A stretch of 38,792 nt of DNA, taken from IMG/VR virus record IMGVR_UViG_3300025684_000030, positions 1-38,792 of that record; one strand, 5' to 3'. This document shows, in pieces, positions 1-7,278 of this stretch (the stretch's first letter is position 1; each line of letters opens with the position of its first letter). Both the position numbers and the translations under genes were made by a program. The notes under the pieces are model-generated. The model saw only the letters and a list, made by a program, of their open reading frames with translations. It was not told where the DNA came from and searched no databases. Source of the DNA: a virus.

Positions 1-1
1 T

Positions 2-1672
2 ATTGCGCGGCAGGTCCATGAGGCCAGCGGGAAGCGTGTTTTGTGTCTGGCCCCGTCAGCAGAGTTGGTCGTTCAAAACCGAGAGAAGTACATCGCAACA
101 GGAAACCCGGCATCAATCTTTTCCGCGTCAGCAGGTGGCATAAGCCTGCGCCATCCAGTCGTGTTCGGATCTCCATTGACCGTCAAGAACAAGATCAACC
201 GGTTCGGTTCTGATTTTGCTATAATCATCGTGGATGAGGCGCACGGCATGACGCCAACCGTCAGGACGATCATCGACAGGATTCGTGAAAAGAACCCCAA
301 CCTGCGCATCGTTGGGATGACAGCAACACCGTATCGTCTTGGCGATGGATACATCTACAAGATCGGACCTGACGATAAACCTGTCCCCGACTTCTCTGCA
401 AAAGATCCATACTTCACCAAGCTGGTCTACCAGATCGGTGCAAGGATGCTGATCGAGCAAGGATACCTGACGCCACCAGTGATGGGTCGCCTCGGGGCAG
501 GTGGATACGAGACAAGACACATGGCACTCAACAGCCGTGGACAGTTTGACAAGGATGACATCGACCAAGCGTTTCACGGCCACGGCAGGAAGACATCATC
601 CATCATTGCCGATGTCGTGGCGCAGGCGCGTGGACGGAGTGGCGTGATGATATTTGCGGCCACCATCCAACATGCACAGGAATGCATGGCGAGCCTGCCA
701 CCAGCCCTGTCGGCCATTGTTACTGGAACCACACCAGCAGAGGAGCGCAGGAGGATACTTGAACGGTTCAAGGCTCAGGAACTCAAGTACCTAGTCAACG
801 TGTCGGTGCTAACCACCGGGTTCGACGCGCCTCACGTTGATCTCATTGCGCTTCTGCGAGCCACTGAAAGTGTAGGACTGTTGCAGCAGATCATAGGTCG
901 CGGTCTTCGGATCTCTGACGGTAAGGATGACTGCCTGATCTTGGACTACGCCGAGAACATTGACAGGCATTGCCCAGATGGTGACATCTTCGACCCGATG
1001 ATCAAGGCTGGCCGTCCGAGTGGCGAGGTTGTCACTATGAAGGCATCGTGCGAATTGTGCGGGACGGAAAACGAGTTCAAAGCCCGTAAGAACGAGGATG
1101 GGTTTGACGTTGATCTGAATGGTTATTTCCTCGATCTGGACGGCGTTCGGATTGAAACAGAGCATGGCTCAATGCCAGCGCATTACGGCAGAAAGTGCCA
1201 AGGGCTGCATAGATCAACCGGAGGCGTGTACGTACAATGTACGTACAGATGGACCCACAAAGAATGCCCCCACTGTGGGGCTGAGAATGACATTGCTGCA
1301 AGGTACTGCATTGACTGTCGTGGAGAGATTGTTGACCCAGGCGAGAAGTTGCGCATCGAGTTCAAGGCGCTAAAGAAAGACCCAACAAGAAAACAAACTG
1401 ACGAGGTTCTTGATTGGAACGTATCCGAAAACATCAGCATGAGCGGAAATGCTACTTGGCGCATTGATTGGACAACACCGTATAGGTCTTTCTCGACTTG
1501 GACAATGAAGGCACCAAAGAACCAATACGCTATAGCCGACAAGCAGAAACTTTTTTGGGGAACGCAGGATCTAACCAAGATGCCAAACACGATCACTTAC
1601 CAAAAAGACCCCAACACTAAGTTCTATCGCATCAGTGACTACAACAGAGAGGCTGACCGTGAACCTGAATGA
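2..1672 (+). CDS. SF2 DEAD/DEAH-box helicase, 5' end missing
   Basis: The reading frame is open from the left edge, so the true start and the Walker A motif lie outside the window. Visible helicase motifs in order are DEAH (motif II), GMTATPYR (motif III region), a second RecA-like domain with an LTTGFDAP segment, and QIIGRGLRI (motif VI). The C-terminal part carries several CxxC pairs (CELCG, CPHCG, CIDC), which suggests zinc ribbons for nucleic acid binding. Proteins of this type unwind or remodel DNA during phage replication or recombination. The nuclease gene starts inside its 3' end, so the two are probably co-translated and may act together. A helicase is nearly certain; the exact substrate cannot be told from sequence. 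Confidence 0.93.
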   Translation: MARQVHEASGKRVLCLAPSAELVVQNREKYIATGNPASIFSASAGGISLRHPVVFGSPLTVKNKINRFGSDFAIIIVDEAHGMTPTVRTIIDRIREKNPNLRIVGMTATPYRLGDGYIYKIGPDDKPVPDFSAKDPYFTKLVYQIGARMLIEQGYLTPPVMGRLGAGGYETRHMALNSRGQFDKDDIDQAFHGHGRKTSSIIADVVAQARGRSGVMIFAATIQHAQECMASLPPALSAIVTGTTPAEERRRILERFKAQELKYLVNVSVLTTGFDAPHVDLIALLRATESVGLLQQIIGRGLRISDGKDDCLILDYAENIDRHCPDGDIFDPMIKAGRPSGEVVTMKASCELCGTENEFKARKNEDGFDVDLNGYFLDLDGVRIETEHGSMPAHYGRKCQGLHRSTGGVYVQCTYRWTHKECPHCGAENDIAARYCIDCRGEIVDPGEKLRIEFKALKKDPTRKQTDEVLDWNVSENISMSGNATWRIDWTTPYRSFSTWTMKAPKNQYAIADKQKLFWGTQDLTKMPNTITYQKDPNTKFYRISDYNREADREPE

Positions 1673-2069
1673 TTGCCCAGTACCCGTTTACGGGGACCAG
1701 TCGTGGCGTGGAAAGTGCCCATCAGAATCTTTGGAGCAGATCACCTTCTTCAACAGAATTAGGAAGATACCGATCTACGGTTTGATTGCCGTACACCCGA
1801 GGAACGAGGGGAAGCGACACTATAAACAGGTGACGAAGGAACGGGCCGAAGGCATGACAAAGGGTGCGTCGGACATCATCATCCCCGGAAATCCGGCGTT
1901 CGTTTGTGAATTGAAGAGGCGTGACAGAACGCAATCTTCGTGGCAGGATGGACAGGTTGAATACCTTGAGGCGGCGCAGAAAGCTGGTGCTTTTGTTTGC
2001 GTTGCTCTTGGCGCAGATGCAGCAACCGAGGCTTTTGAAGAATGGTTATCCCTCCAAGCAAGAGGATGA
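1659..2069 (+). CDS. VRR-NUC-type nuclease (PD-(D/E)XK fold)
   Basis: 136 residues. It shows the small VRR-NUC pattern: an N-terminal helix with a Glu (SESLEQITFF), an HPRNEG segment, then GASDIII, CELKR and a Gln-containing WQDGQVEYL helix. The Asp of GASD and the Glu and Lys of ELK match the metal-binding catalytic residues of this superfamily. Such proteins are stand-alone phage nucleases, often next to helicases, proposed to cut branched DNA. The GTG at 1659 is chosen because GAGAGG lies 6 bases upstream; a GTG at 1635 lacks this. It overlaps the helicase end by 14 bases and is followed by an ATGA overlap with the next gene. Confidence 0.85.
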   Translation: MNLNDCPVPVYGDQSWRGKCPSESLEQITFFNRIRKIPIYGLIAVHPRNEGKRHYKQVTKERAEGMTKGASDIIIPGNPAFVCELKRRDRTQSSWQDGQVEYLEAAQKAGAFVCVALGADAATEAFEEWLSLQARG

Positions 2070-2278
2070 GTCTCGTGCTTTCTGGCAAGGTGCGCATGGA
2101 GGACGAGGATGCATCCATACAGTCGGCCTGTCAGTTTCCTATCTACCAAGGAGCCAAGGCGATCTTGTCTTTGCCGACAAAAGATAAGAGAAGAGAGGCG
2201 CTGGCCAAAATACCAGAGAGCATCAGGCCATACGTTGAGAAAGAGGCAATACGCCTGCACAACATAAAGGAAGTATAG
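2066..2278 (+). CDS. small hypothetical protein, 70 residues
   Basis: I do not recognise this family. The start is the ATG that overlaps the stop of the nuclease gene (ATGA), which implies translational coupling; an internal ATG at 2096 is an alternative. The C-terminal half is charged and helical (KDKRREALAKIPESIRPYVEKEA), which suggests a small helical protein. The stop codon overlaps the GTG start of the next gene by one base. Its place between a nuclease and another small gene in a replication-type cluster suggests an accessory early protein; nothing more specific can be said. Confidence 0.7.
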   Translation: MSLVLSGKVRMEDEDASIQSACQFPIYQGAKAILSLPTKDKRREALAKIPESIRPYVEKEAIRLHNIKEV

Positions 2279-2487
2279 TGGACGAAGAAACCAGAGATGC
2301 CATTATCGCGGCGTTGCAAAACTTACCCGATGTCATGCACGAGTCCGAAATGGTGACTGCTTTTATCATGATGCTGGATGCCTATGACTTCACTTTGATC
2401 GAAGCCATAGACGCCCTTGGTAAAGTCACATCTATTTACGCGGAGCATTGGCTGACTGAGGGATACAATCCTCTTCGACCAAACTGA
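2278..2487 (+). CDS. small hypothetical protein, 69 residues
   Basis: It starts with GTG overlapping the previous stop (TAGTG), with AAGGAAG five bases upstream. The protein is acidic and probably all helical (DEETRDAIIAAL, then MVTAFIMMLDAYDFTLIEAIDALGKV). No known motif is seen. It is the last gene of the plus-strand helicase-nuclease group; a strong terminator follows 39 bases downstream. The minus-strand gene at 2432-2614 overlaps its 3' end by 56 bases. Confidence 0.65.
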   Translation: MDEETRDAIIAALQNLPDVMHESEMVTAFIMMLDAYDFTLIEAIDALGKVTSIYAEHWLTEGYNPLRPN

Positions 2488-2614
2488 CGTTACGGACTCT
2501 TGGCCCCTGGCCTTCAGCGGTCTTGATCCGCCCATTCGCAATGATGGGCGGATTTTCTGTTACCACTTTGCACCAGCGACCAAGCGGGTTCATTTGTTCG
2601 TAGCTGTACTTCAT
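2432..2614 (-). CDS. small hypothetical protein, 60 residues
   Basis: This frame begins with an ATG that overlaps the stop of the HD nucleotidase gene (ATGA) and has GAGGAG eight bases upstream, as expected for a real coupled gene. The product (MKYSYEQMNPLGRW at the start, then GRIKTAEGQGPRVRN) looks protein-like rather than random, but I cannot name the family. Its coding sequence contains the hairpin that serves as terminator for the opposite strand, and its 3' end overlaps the converging gene 2278-2487 by 56 bases. It could be spurious; the start-site context is the main argument in favour. Confidence 0.5.
   Translation of the reverse strand: MKYSYEQMNPLGRWCKVVTENPPIIANGRIKTAEGQGPRVRNVSLVEEDCIPQSANAPRK
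2526..2558 (+). terminator. rho-independent terminator of the helicase operon
   Basis: A perfect 10-bp stem (ATCCGCCCAT at 2526-2535, ATGGGCGGAT at 2544-2553) with an 8-base loop is followed by TTTTCT. The T-rich tail is on the plus strand only, so it ends the plus operon. It lies within the minus-strand 60-residue reading frame at 2432-2614. Confidence 0.85.
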
Positions 2615-3087
2615 TCCAGCAACTCCTCAATAACGTCGTAAACTCCAAGATCCTCTGCGATCTCGAATATTCCCTCAAGGCAGTTTTTCCAATCCTGATC
2701 TTCCAGCAGGTGCGGTGCTACGGTCTTGACGTATAGGTATGCCTCCAGCCGATCACACAGGTACAGCCAATCAGCCTCTTCATCATGAAGTTGGATGAGC
2801 CTGCTTTGCGTGATCCTAATGGCTGCTCGGCGCTCAGACTTTTGAGATTCATAGGCAAGCGCCGAGTTCCAAGCCTTCGACATGTAGGGTATGTCGCCTG
2901 TCTCAAACTCACCCACATCATGCCACAAAGCGGCCATCAGGAGAGACGCTGACGGGTTGTCGTGCAACTGAGCGATCAGCGTGGCCACGCCCCACTGATG
3001 ATGCCCCAGCGTCTGCCCAAGCCGCGCTAGAGTGGGGTGCGTGTGCCAACGCTGCACAAAGCCGGATTCATAAAGTTCGGGGTTCAT
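2611..3087 (-). CDS. HD-domain 5'-deoxynucleotidase (YfbR-like)
   Basis: 158 residues. The HD superfamily pattern is visible: an early His (LGHHQWGVA), the paired ALWHDVGE, and a late Asp (CDRLEAYLY). The closest well-known relatives are YfbR-type nucleotidases, which remove the phosphate from deoxynucleoside monophosphates in a metal-dependent reaction. The start at 3087 has GGAG seven bases upstream; a longer frame to 3237 would overlap the dCTP deaminase gene heavily and lacks such a site. It begins one base after the dCTP deaminase stop, so the two form one unit for nucleotide pool management. Substrate preference cannot be read from sequence. Confidence 0.8.
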   Translation of the reverse strand: MNPELYESGFVQRWHTHPTLARLGQTLGHHQWGVATLIAQLHDNPSASLLMAALWHDVGEFETGDIPYMSKAWNSALAYESQKSERRAAIRITQSRLIQLHDEEADWLYLCDRLEAYLYVKTVAPHLLEDQDWKNCLEGIFEIAEDLGVYDVIEELLE

Positions 3088-3088
3088 C

Positions 3089-3538
3089 TCAATACTCCAA
3101 AATTGCCGACACAGGCTTGTTGGCTTGGTTCTGGTACTTGCCATCGTAGGCAACAGGTGACGTGGTCTGATGAAAGATGACCTGTGCAATACCAGCGCCA
3201 GACGGAATGCGCATTGGTTTCCAGCCGTGGTAGACAAGTTCGATTGTCAGAAAGCCTTTCCAACCAGGTTCTAACACCGTGTTGAAGACCGACAGCCCAC
3301 GCCTAGCCCATGTGGACTTATCGTGTACGATCCCGACTAAGTTGTCCGGCATCTGGAAATGTTCGAAGGAACTGGCGAGGCGGAAACGACGCAGTGGGTG
3401 CAACCAAAGGCTCTGATTGATGCGGATGTCATATCCGGCCTCCGACATTCCGTGGCTTACACCGTGCTGACGCACCTTCATGGACATCATCGGAAGAACG
3501 GGCTTTGCGTCGAGTAGTTCTGCTTGGTTCACGATCAT
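3089..3538 (-). CDS. dcd: dCTP deaminase family protein
   Basis: 149 residues. It carries the dCTP deaminase/dUTPase signature: SEAGYDIRI, then HDKSTWARRGL, VLEPGWKGFLTIEL (the Glu in IEL aligns with the catalytic Glu of dCTP deaminases) and IPSGAGIAQVIF. The reaction is dCTP to dUTP, feeding dTTP synthesis; some family members also cleave dUTP, and this cannot be excluded. The start is an ATG with a GGGGGA block upstream. It is the first gene of a short minus-strand operon that continues with the HD nucleotidase, and is divergent from the gene at 3611. Confidence 0.85.
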   Translation of the reverse strand: MIVNQAELLDAKPVLPMMSMKVRQHGVSHGMSEAGYDIRINQSLWLHPLRRFRLASSFEHFQMPDNLVGIVHDKSTWARRGLSVFNTVLEPGWKGFLTIELVYHGWKPMRIPSGAGIAQVIFHQTTSPVAYDGKYQNQANKPVSAILEY

Positions 3539-3562
3539 GGAATATCCCCCTTGACGGTTTCA

Positions 3563-3591
3563 TTGACCTGTGGTTAACGTAATGGCATAGC
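3563..3591 (+). promoter_or_regulatory. possible promoter of the 3.6-6.8 kb plus operon
   Basis: TTGACC (3563-3568) is followed after 17 bases by CATAGC (3586-3591). The -35 box is good and the -10 box poor. The same ATTGACC sequence and the same AGGAGAATCAC ribosome-binding region recur before the gene at 7499, which supports a shared type of start signal. Confidence 0.35.
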
Positions 3592-3610
3592 AAACGCAAG
3601 GAGAATCACT

Positions 3611-3886
3611 ATGGCCACATACACATACACTCTGATCGACGTTGATACAGAGAACTGCCCCGACAACCTTAAGCACCTCTGCAACGACGATGGCCTCATC
3701 ATCGAATGTGTGGCCACAGCACGTATGGTCCGCAGCGACTATGGTGTTCCTGGTTCGCCCGTTTGGTACGAGCCTGAAGTCGAGGGTATCGAGTTTGAGA
3801 TCAACGGTGAGGTCGTGTCAAAAGTCAGTGATGAAGTTTACGAAATGGCTCACGACGAGGCAGTGGAAATAGGGGAATGGGAATGA
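3611..3886 (+). CDS. hypothetical acidic protein, 91 residues
   Basis: It is the first gene of the plus-strand small-gene operon, with AAGGAG nine bases before the ATG. The product is acidic, with likely beta strands (YTYTLIDVD, LIIECVATARMVR, VEGIEFEINGEVV). No known family is recognised. The stop overlaps the ATG of the next gene (ATGA). Confidence 0.75.
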   Translation: MATYTYTLIDVDTENCPDNLKHLCNDDGLIIECVATARMVRSDYGVPGSPVWYEPEVEGIEFEINGEVVSKVSDEVYEMAHDEAVEIGEWE

Positions 3887-4029
3887 GCGATAAAGAGGCG
3901 ATCATGAAGCGCATACGCCGCAAGGTCGAGATTATGCGTATGGACTTCAAGGCGGCTGGAAACACTCGCTACTATGACTGCAACGAGATCCTGACACTTC
4001 TGGACATGCTGGAGAAGAAAGATGCCTAA
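3883..4029 (+). CDS. small hypothetical protein, 48 residues
   Basis: The ATG overlaps the stop of the preceding gene (ATGA), and the frame runs 48 codons to TAA at 4027-4029, overlapping the next start. The product begins MSDKEAIMKRIRRKVEIM and ends in LDMLEKKDA, so it is a short basic-then-acidic helical protein. Coupling on both sides is the evidence that it is real. No family is recognised. Confidence 0.65.
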   Translation: MSDKEAIMKRIRRKVEIMRMDFKAAGNTRYYDCNEILTLLDMLEKKDA

Positions 4030-4291
4030 AGTAATTTACCTTGAGCCGATGCCTTGGACTGATGAAAACGCGCAGATCGAGGATGCCATAGACAAATACC
4101 AAGACGACGGTACGACCTACGTTGATTGGGTGCCGGACCAGAGTTCTGGTCCCTATGAGATGTACCCGAGAGATGTCAGCAACATCGACGACATCGACGA
4201 CGCGACAGCCGCACTGTTTCTTGGTATGTTGTTTATAGTCGCCGTACTAATCATTGCGCTGATCTTCATCAGTGTCATGTTCTTTGCTTAG
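4022..4291 (+). CDS. tail-anchored membrane protein, 89 residues
   Basis: GGAG lies seven bases before the ATG, inside the end of the preceding gene. The first 65 residues are acidic and soluble; the last 24 (LFLGMLFIVAVLIIALIFISVMFF) form one strongly hydrophobic segment at the very C-terminus. This predicts a tail-anchored inner membrane protein with its N-terminus in the cytoplasm. The role is unknown; a holin is conceivable but the long acidic N-terminal part argues against it. Confidence 0.7.
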   Translation: MPKVIYLEPMPWTDENAQIEDAIDKYQDDGTTYVDWVPDQSSGPYEMYPRDVSNIDDIDDATAALFLGMLFIVAVLIIALIFISVMFFA

Positions 4292-4300
4292 GAGGCTGAC

Positions 4301-4648
4301 ATGACCTTTGACCCGACAACGAACCGCGTTCCGTTTGGGCTGCTGACTGACGAAGAACTGAACATACTCAAAGCTGCAAAACATGGTTGGCAGCGTTACA
4401 GCTATGGGGAGTGGGTTGATGCTGGATCTCCCGATGCCACTATTTGGTATGGCAGCAGCATCTATCGCGCCAAGCCCGCACCTGTAGTCCAAACTTGGTG
4501 GGTCAACATTAACCCGGATGACCTCTGGAGCGCCCGCAAATATGCCGACGCTTTTGCCCTCAATTGCCGCATCGGCGTTGTCCGCGTTGATCTCATAGAT
4601 GGCAAAATGACTGTGACGGCGGAACAGTTGGAGGGGGAAAAGGAATGA
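4301..4648 (+). CDS. hypothetical protein with PFGLLT N-terminal motif
   Basis: 115 residues, with AGGAGG upstream of the ATG. It begins with a module RVPFGLLTDEELNILKAA followed by Trp- and Tyr-rich strands (WQRYSYGEWVDAG, IWYGSSIYRAKP). A similar PLGLLTEKQRAEL stretch opens the gene at 4998. I know this kind of small protein from phages of Alphaproteobacteria but no function is established. The stop overlaps the next start (ATGA). Confidence 0.72.
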   Translation: MTFDPTTNRVPFGLLTDEELNILKAAKHGWQRYSYGEWVDAGSPDATIWYGSSIYRAKPAPVVQTWWVNINPDDLWSARKYADAFALNCRIGVVRVDLIDGKMTVTAEQLEGEKE

Positions 4649-5001
4649 CAAATGCTAGGCTAGGAGGCAATGGTAAGTGGCGCTGCACTACAAGGGCCTA
4701 TGTTTCAGGGACATTTAACAGCGGCGGCTGCTCAAACACTGCAAAGCACGACCCAGACGAAAACGGCAACCCCACCAAATGCGGTGTTCACTCAAGCGCG
4801 GCAAAGGCAAGGCGCGACGCAAAGAGCAAAGCCAATCACGAAAAGTGGCGTGCAGAACATCGCCACAAAAACGCAATTTGGAACGCCAAGAACGAACTGA
4901 TCCCATTGGTCCGCTCCATTGCCGATGGCCACAATGACCCGCGCCAAGCCTGCAAGGAATGGCTGGATCGGTGGGAACAGTTGAAGGAGGAAAAGCCATG
5001 A
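4645..5001 (+). CDS. hypothetical basic Cys/His-containing protein
   Basis: 118 residues, starting in the stop of the preceding gene (ATGA). The N-terminal half has spaced Cys and His residues (CTTRAY, GGCSNTAKHD, CGVHS) that could bind a metal, followed by a strongly basic helix (KARRDAKSKANHEKWRAEHRHK). This suggests nucleic acid contact, but it is only inference. The stop overlaps the next start. Confidence 0.68.
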   Translation: MTNARLGGNGKWRCTTRAYVSGTFNSGGCSNTAKHDPDENGNPTKCGVHSSAAKARRDAKSKANHEKWRAEHRHKNAIWNAKNELIPLVRSIADGHNDPRQACKEWLDRWEQLKEEKP

Positions 5002-5213
5002 CAGATTACGACACCTGCTCCACTCCACTTGGGCTTCTAACCGAAAAGCAGAGGGCCGAGTTACATTACAAAGAACGCATTGCCGCGCTCCAATCTGAGC
5101 TTGATTGCGCTGTGCAACTTATGGAGCTTTCTGTCAATTTGGGGTCTTTCCCGAGAAGCTTGTTTGACGATTTGATTGGCTTCATTTCAGAAAATGGAAG
5201 GCAGCGGCCATGA
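4998..5213 (+). CDS. hypothetical protein with PLGLLT motif, 71 residues
   Basis: The ATG at 4998 overlaps the previous stop and has GGAGG in the preceding coding end, so it is preferred over an upstream in-frame ATG at 4959. The PLGLLTEKQRAEL motif resembles the N-terminus of the gene at 4301, and a helical segment follows (ERIAALQSELDCAVQLMEL). The first 16 bases of this gene are repeated at the start of the next gene, giving the same MTDYD N-terminus. Function unknown. Confidence 0.65.
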   Translation: MTDYDTCSTPLGLLTEKQRAELHYKERIAALQSELDCAVQLMELSVNLGSFPRSLFDDLIGFISENGRQRP

Positions 5214-5632
5214 CAGATTACGACATCCACCCCGCCGAAATGGCAGACAGGATCAAAGAACTTGAGGCGGCGCTAAAGCTGAACCAAGACCTCGACGAAA
5301 TCAGTGTCGGTGTGGTGGCAGAGCAAGCCAAACGCATAGAAGAACTTGAGGCGCAGTTAACCAAATGGCGAGAGGCGCAACACTATGCATATATTGGGAA
5401 AGATGGGAAAACGGTTCTGGCCCGTGATCTAGAAGACCAATTAGATGAACTTGAGGGCAAGCTGGAACTGGCGGAGCATGGACTGCAACAGTGTGAGGCT
5501 GAAATCGACAATTACATCCGCCAAGAATACCCCGGCGATCATCCGGTTCAGGCGCGATATAGAAAGCGCGATTTTGACGCCAATCCTGCGCGGATCACCC
5601 TCGCAGCACTGAAAGGACAGGATGATGAGTGA
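5210..5632 (+). CDS. hypothetical coiled-coil protein, 140 residues
   Basis: It starts by ATGA overlap with the previous gene. Heptad-rich segments (MADRIKELEAALKLN, QAKRIEELEAQL, LEDQLDELEGKLELAEHG) predict a coiled coil. Similar Glu-rich coiled-coil proteins are common in the accessory early regions of phages and have no settled function. It ends in LKGQDDE, encoded by a sequence that also holds the ribosome-binding site of the next gene. Confidence 0.7.
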   Translation: MTDYDIHPAEMADRIKELEAALKLNQDLDEISVGVVAEQAKRIEELEAQLTKWREAQHYAYIGKDGKTVLARDLEDQLDELEGKLELAEHGLQQCEAEIDNYIRQEYPGDHPVQARYRKRDFDANPARITLAALKGQDDE

Positions 5633-5912
5633 CGATCTTGTAGGACGACTGCTTGATACCTCGCATGGTGTTCGTTTGGCCCGAGAAGCAGCCGCCCGCA
5701 TTGAGGAACTTGAGATGCAGGTGGCAGAACTGAATGGGCTGAGTGATGGCAGGCCATGCAACACTGACGTATTCCTAGCCGCTGCGACTGAACAACTTGA
5801 TGATGCTTGGGATTTGTTCGAGGCGGTCAATGATTGGGTGCATGGGGAATGGGAAAGCGCAACAGCGGGTTTGGCCATTTGCTTAAAACTGAAAGGACAA
5901 GACGATGAGTGA
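5625..5912 (+). CDS. hypothetical protein, 95 residues
   Basis: The start at 5625 lies seven bases after AAAGGA; an ATG three bases earlier is possible. It overlaps the previous gene by eight bases. The N-terminal part (DDLVGRLLDTSHGVRLAREAAARIEELEMQVAEL) is a helical pattern seen in many small phage proteins. It ends in LKGQDDE like the preceding gene, from the same coupling cassette. Function unknown. Confidence 0.66.
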   Translation: MSDDLVGRLLDTSHGVRLAREAAARIEELEMQVAELNGLSDGRPCNTDVFLAAATEQLDDAWDLFEAVNDWVHGEWESATAGLAICLKLKGQDDE

Positions 5913-6183
5913 CTGGGCACTGGCAGGAGTCCTTTTTCTAGGCGTAGGGGGCGTCGTAACGCTCAACGTCCTGCACGTTTTGGAGAAGGTGGAGGCAGCG
6001 GACACGATCACAATTGGTCCAGAACAATACCCGCAATGTCAGGTCATTGTGAGTTCAGTCGTCGTAACGGAACTCGGAGAAATGGGTATGTGGGACTGGA
6101 TGGCACACTGCATCGTAAATGAAGAACTGAAAGGACAGAATCATGACCCCACTAACCTGCCTAGCGTTAGCGATCCACTTTGA
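5905..6183 (+). CDS. small membrane protein, 92 residues
   Basis: It starts by an eight-base overlap with the previous gene behind the same AAAGGACA cassette. Residues 4 to about 26 (WALAGVLFLGVGGVVTLNVLHVL) form one membrane segment; the rest is soluble. It overlaps the start of the SleB-type hydrolase by 41 bases. The pairing of a small membrane protein with a cell-wall hydrolase raises the possibility of a holin or pinholin-like role, but this is only context. Confidence 0.6.
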   Translation: MSDWALAGVLFLGVGGVVTLNVLHVLEKVEAADTITIGPEQYPQCQVIVSSVVVTELGEMGMWDWMAHCIVNEELKGQNHDPTNLPSVSDPL

Positions 6184-6517
6184 AGCCAGGTCTGAGCCGC
6201 TGGATGGGCAGGCGGCGGTTGCGTCTGTTGTTCTGGAGCGTGTAGCTATGGAGCGGTATCCTGACACCATTTGCGAAGTTGTGTTTCAGCGCAAGCAATT
6301 CAGCGCCTTCAACAACGGCATACCAGCAATCCGTGACCAACGCGCATGGGAAACGTCAAGGCACGTTGCACAAATGGCTATGGATGATATACGAGGTGTG
6401 TCTCCCATACAGGGCGCAACCATGTACCATGCGGATCACATCACGCCATACTGGGCAGACCACTATGAATACTTGGGCCAAGTAGGGAGCCACGTCTTTT
6501 ATGGCGCAAATGACTGA
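6143..6517 (+). CDS. SleB-type cell wall hydrolase
   Basis: 124 residues, matching the Hydrolase_2/SleB family: LALAIHFEARSEPLDGQAAVASVVLERV at the start with the Glu expected to be catalytic, then VVFQRKQFSAFN and the GATMYHADHITPYWA segment. These enzymes cleave the glycan backbone of peptidoglycan. There is no signal peptide, so it would act after membrane opening, as an endolysin, or from the virion. It uses the AAAGGACAG site that ends the previous coupling cassette. A second wall enzyme, an amidase, lies in the lysis cassette at 11913-12413. Confidence 0.85.
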   Translation: MTPLTCLALAIHFEARSEPLDGQAAVASVVLERVAMERYPDTICEVVFQRKQFSAFNNGIPAIRDQRAWETSRHVAQMAMDDIRGVSPIQGATMYHADHITPYWADHYEYLGQVGSHVFYGAND

Positions 6518-6779
6518 TGACGAAAAGAAAGCGGTAGAGACGTGGCTGACATCAAACAAGCCCGTACACTACCCTACCGGACATAGCGCGATCTACGACG
6601 AGTTCGGCAACAAGATGGCGGGACGCAAGTTTCGTCTGACTGCACTGGCAAAAAGGATACGGCAGGTTCGCGGATACAGCGAAATGACATACCATCAAAT
6701 TGCAAAGCGCCTTGCGTCAAACGCTGATGAAGTTAAAGCCGCTTGCAGGAAGCACAATATCGTCACGAACGACCGATGA
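6501..6779 (+). CDS. hypothetical protein with possible HTH, 92 residues
   Basis: It overlaps the end of the SleB gene by 17 bases. The start at 6501 has GGGAG eleven bases upstream; an ATG at 6510 is an alternative. The C-terminal half (MTYHQIAKRLASNADEVKAACRKHNI) resembles a helix-turn-helix, which suggests DNA binding. It is the last gene of the plus operon and meets the methyltransferase gene tail to tail with a 17-base overlap. Confidence 0.6.
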   Translation: MAQMTDDEKKAVETWLTSNKPVHYPTGHSAIYDEFGNKMAGRKFRLTALAKRIRQVRGYSEMTYHQIAKRLASNADEVKAACRKHNIVTNDR

Positions 6780-7278
6780 AGATCGTGTCTGTCGGCTCAT
6801 TTCCAAACAGGAACCACGAGCAGTCTTCCTTGCCGCTCATCTTGCTGTCAGGAAACCACTTCACACGACCCACAGCAACGATCTTGGCGCAGTAGCACAG
6901 ATACGGCGCGGCCTGCTTGGTGTTTGCCCAATTGCTGTCGAACAGGAGCCACGTCGGAGCCATCTGGCGGAAGTGGTCGATCATCGGGTGCAGTATGTTC
7001 CTGGTCCAAGGCGGATTGGTGATGATGTAGTCAGCCGCACAAACATTGATGTCAAAGGCATCACGCTTGTAGACCTTTGGCTCCAGAGGCTCGATGTCAC
7101 ATGCGTAGTGGCAACGGTGCCCATACCGGTCCAAGTGGCGCACAAGAGCGCCATCGCCAGCACAAGGCTCCAGGAACGAAGAGTTGGGTTTCAAATGTGC
7201 TAGTAGGGGTAGAACCGCCGGTTCTGGCGTGACATAAAAGTCACGGTCCTTCCTGTCGAAGTCGGAGTATTTCCCCAT
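6763..7278 (-). CDS. DNA adenine-type methyltransferase
   Basis: 171 residues. It shows the class I methyltransferase motifs of N6-adenine enzymes: FLEPCAGDGALVRHL (motif I, S-adenosylmethionine binding) and DYIITNPPW (motif IV, catalytic NPPW). There is no obvious target recognition domain and no restriction enzyme nearby, so it is an orphan. Roles could be protection against host restriction or marking phage DNA. The ATG at 7278 has AGAGGA eight bases upstream. It overlaps the HTH gene before it by 38 bases, which indicates coupled translation. Confidence 0.8.
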   Translation of the reverse strand: MGKYSDFDRKDRDFYVTPEPAVLPLLAHLKPNSSFLEPCAGDGALVRHLDRYGHRCHYACDIEPLEPKVYKRDAFDINVCAADYIITNPPWTRNILHPMIDHFRQMAPTWLLFDSNWANTKQAAPYLCYCAKIVAVGRVKWFPDSKMSGKEDCSWFLFGNEPTDTIFIGRS

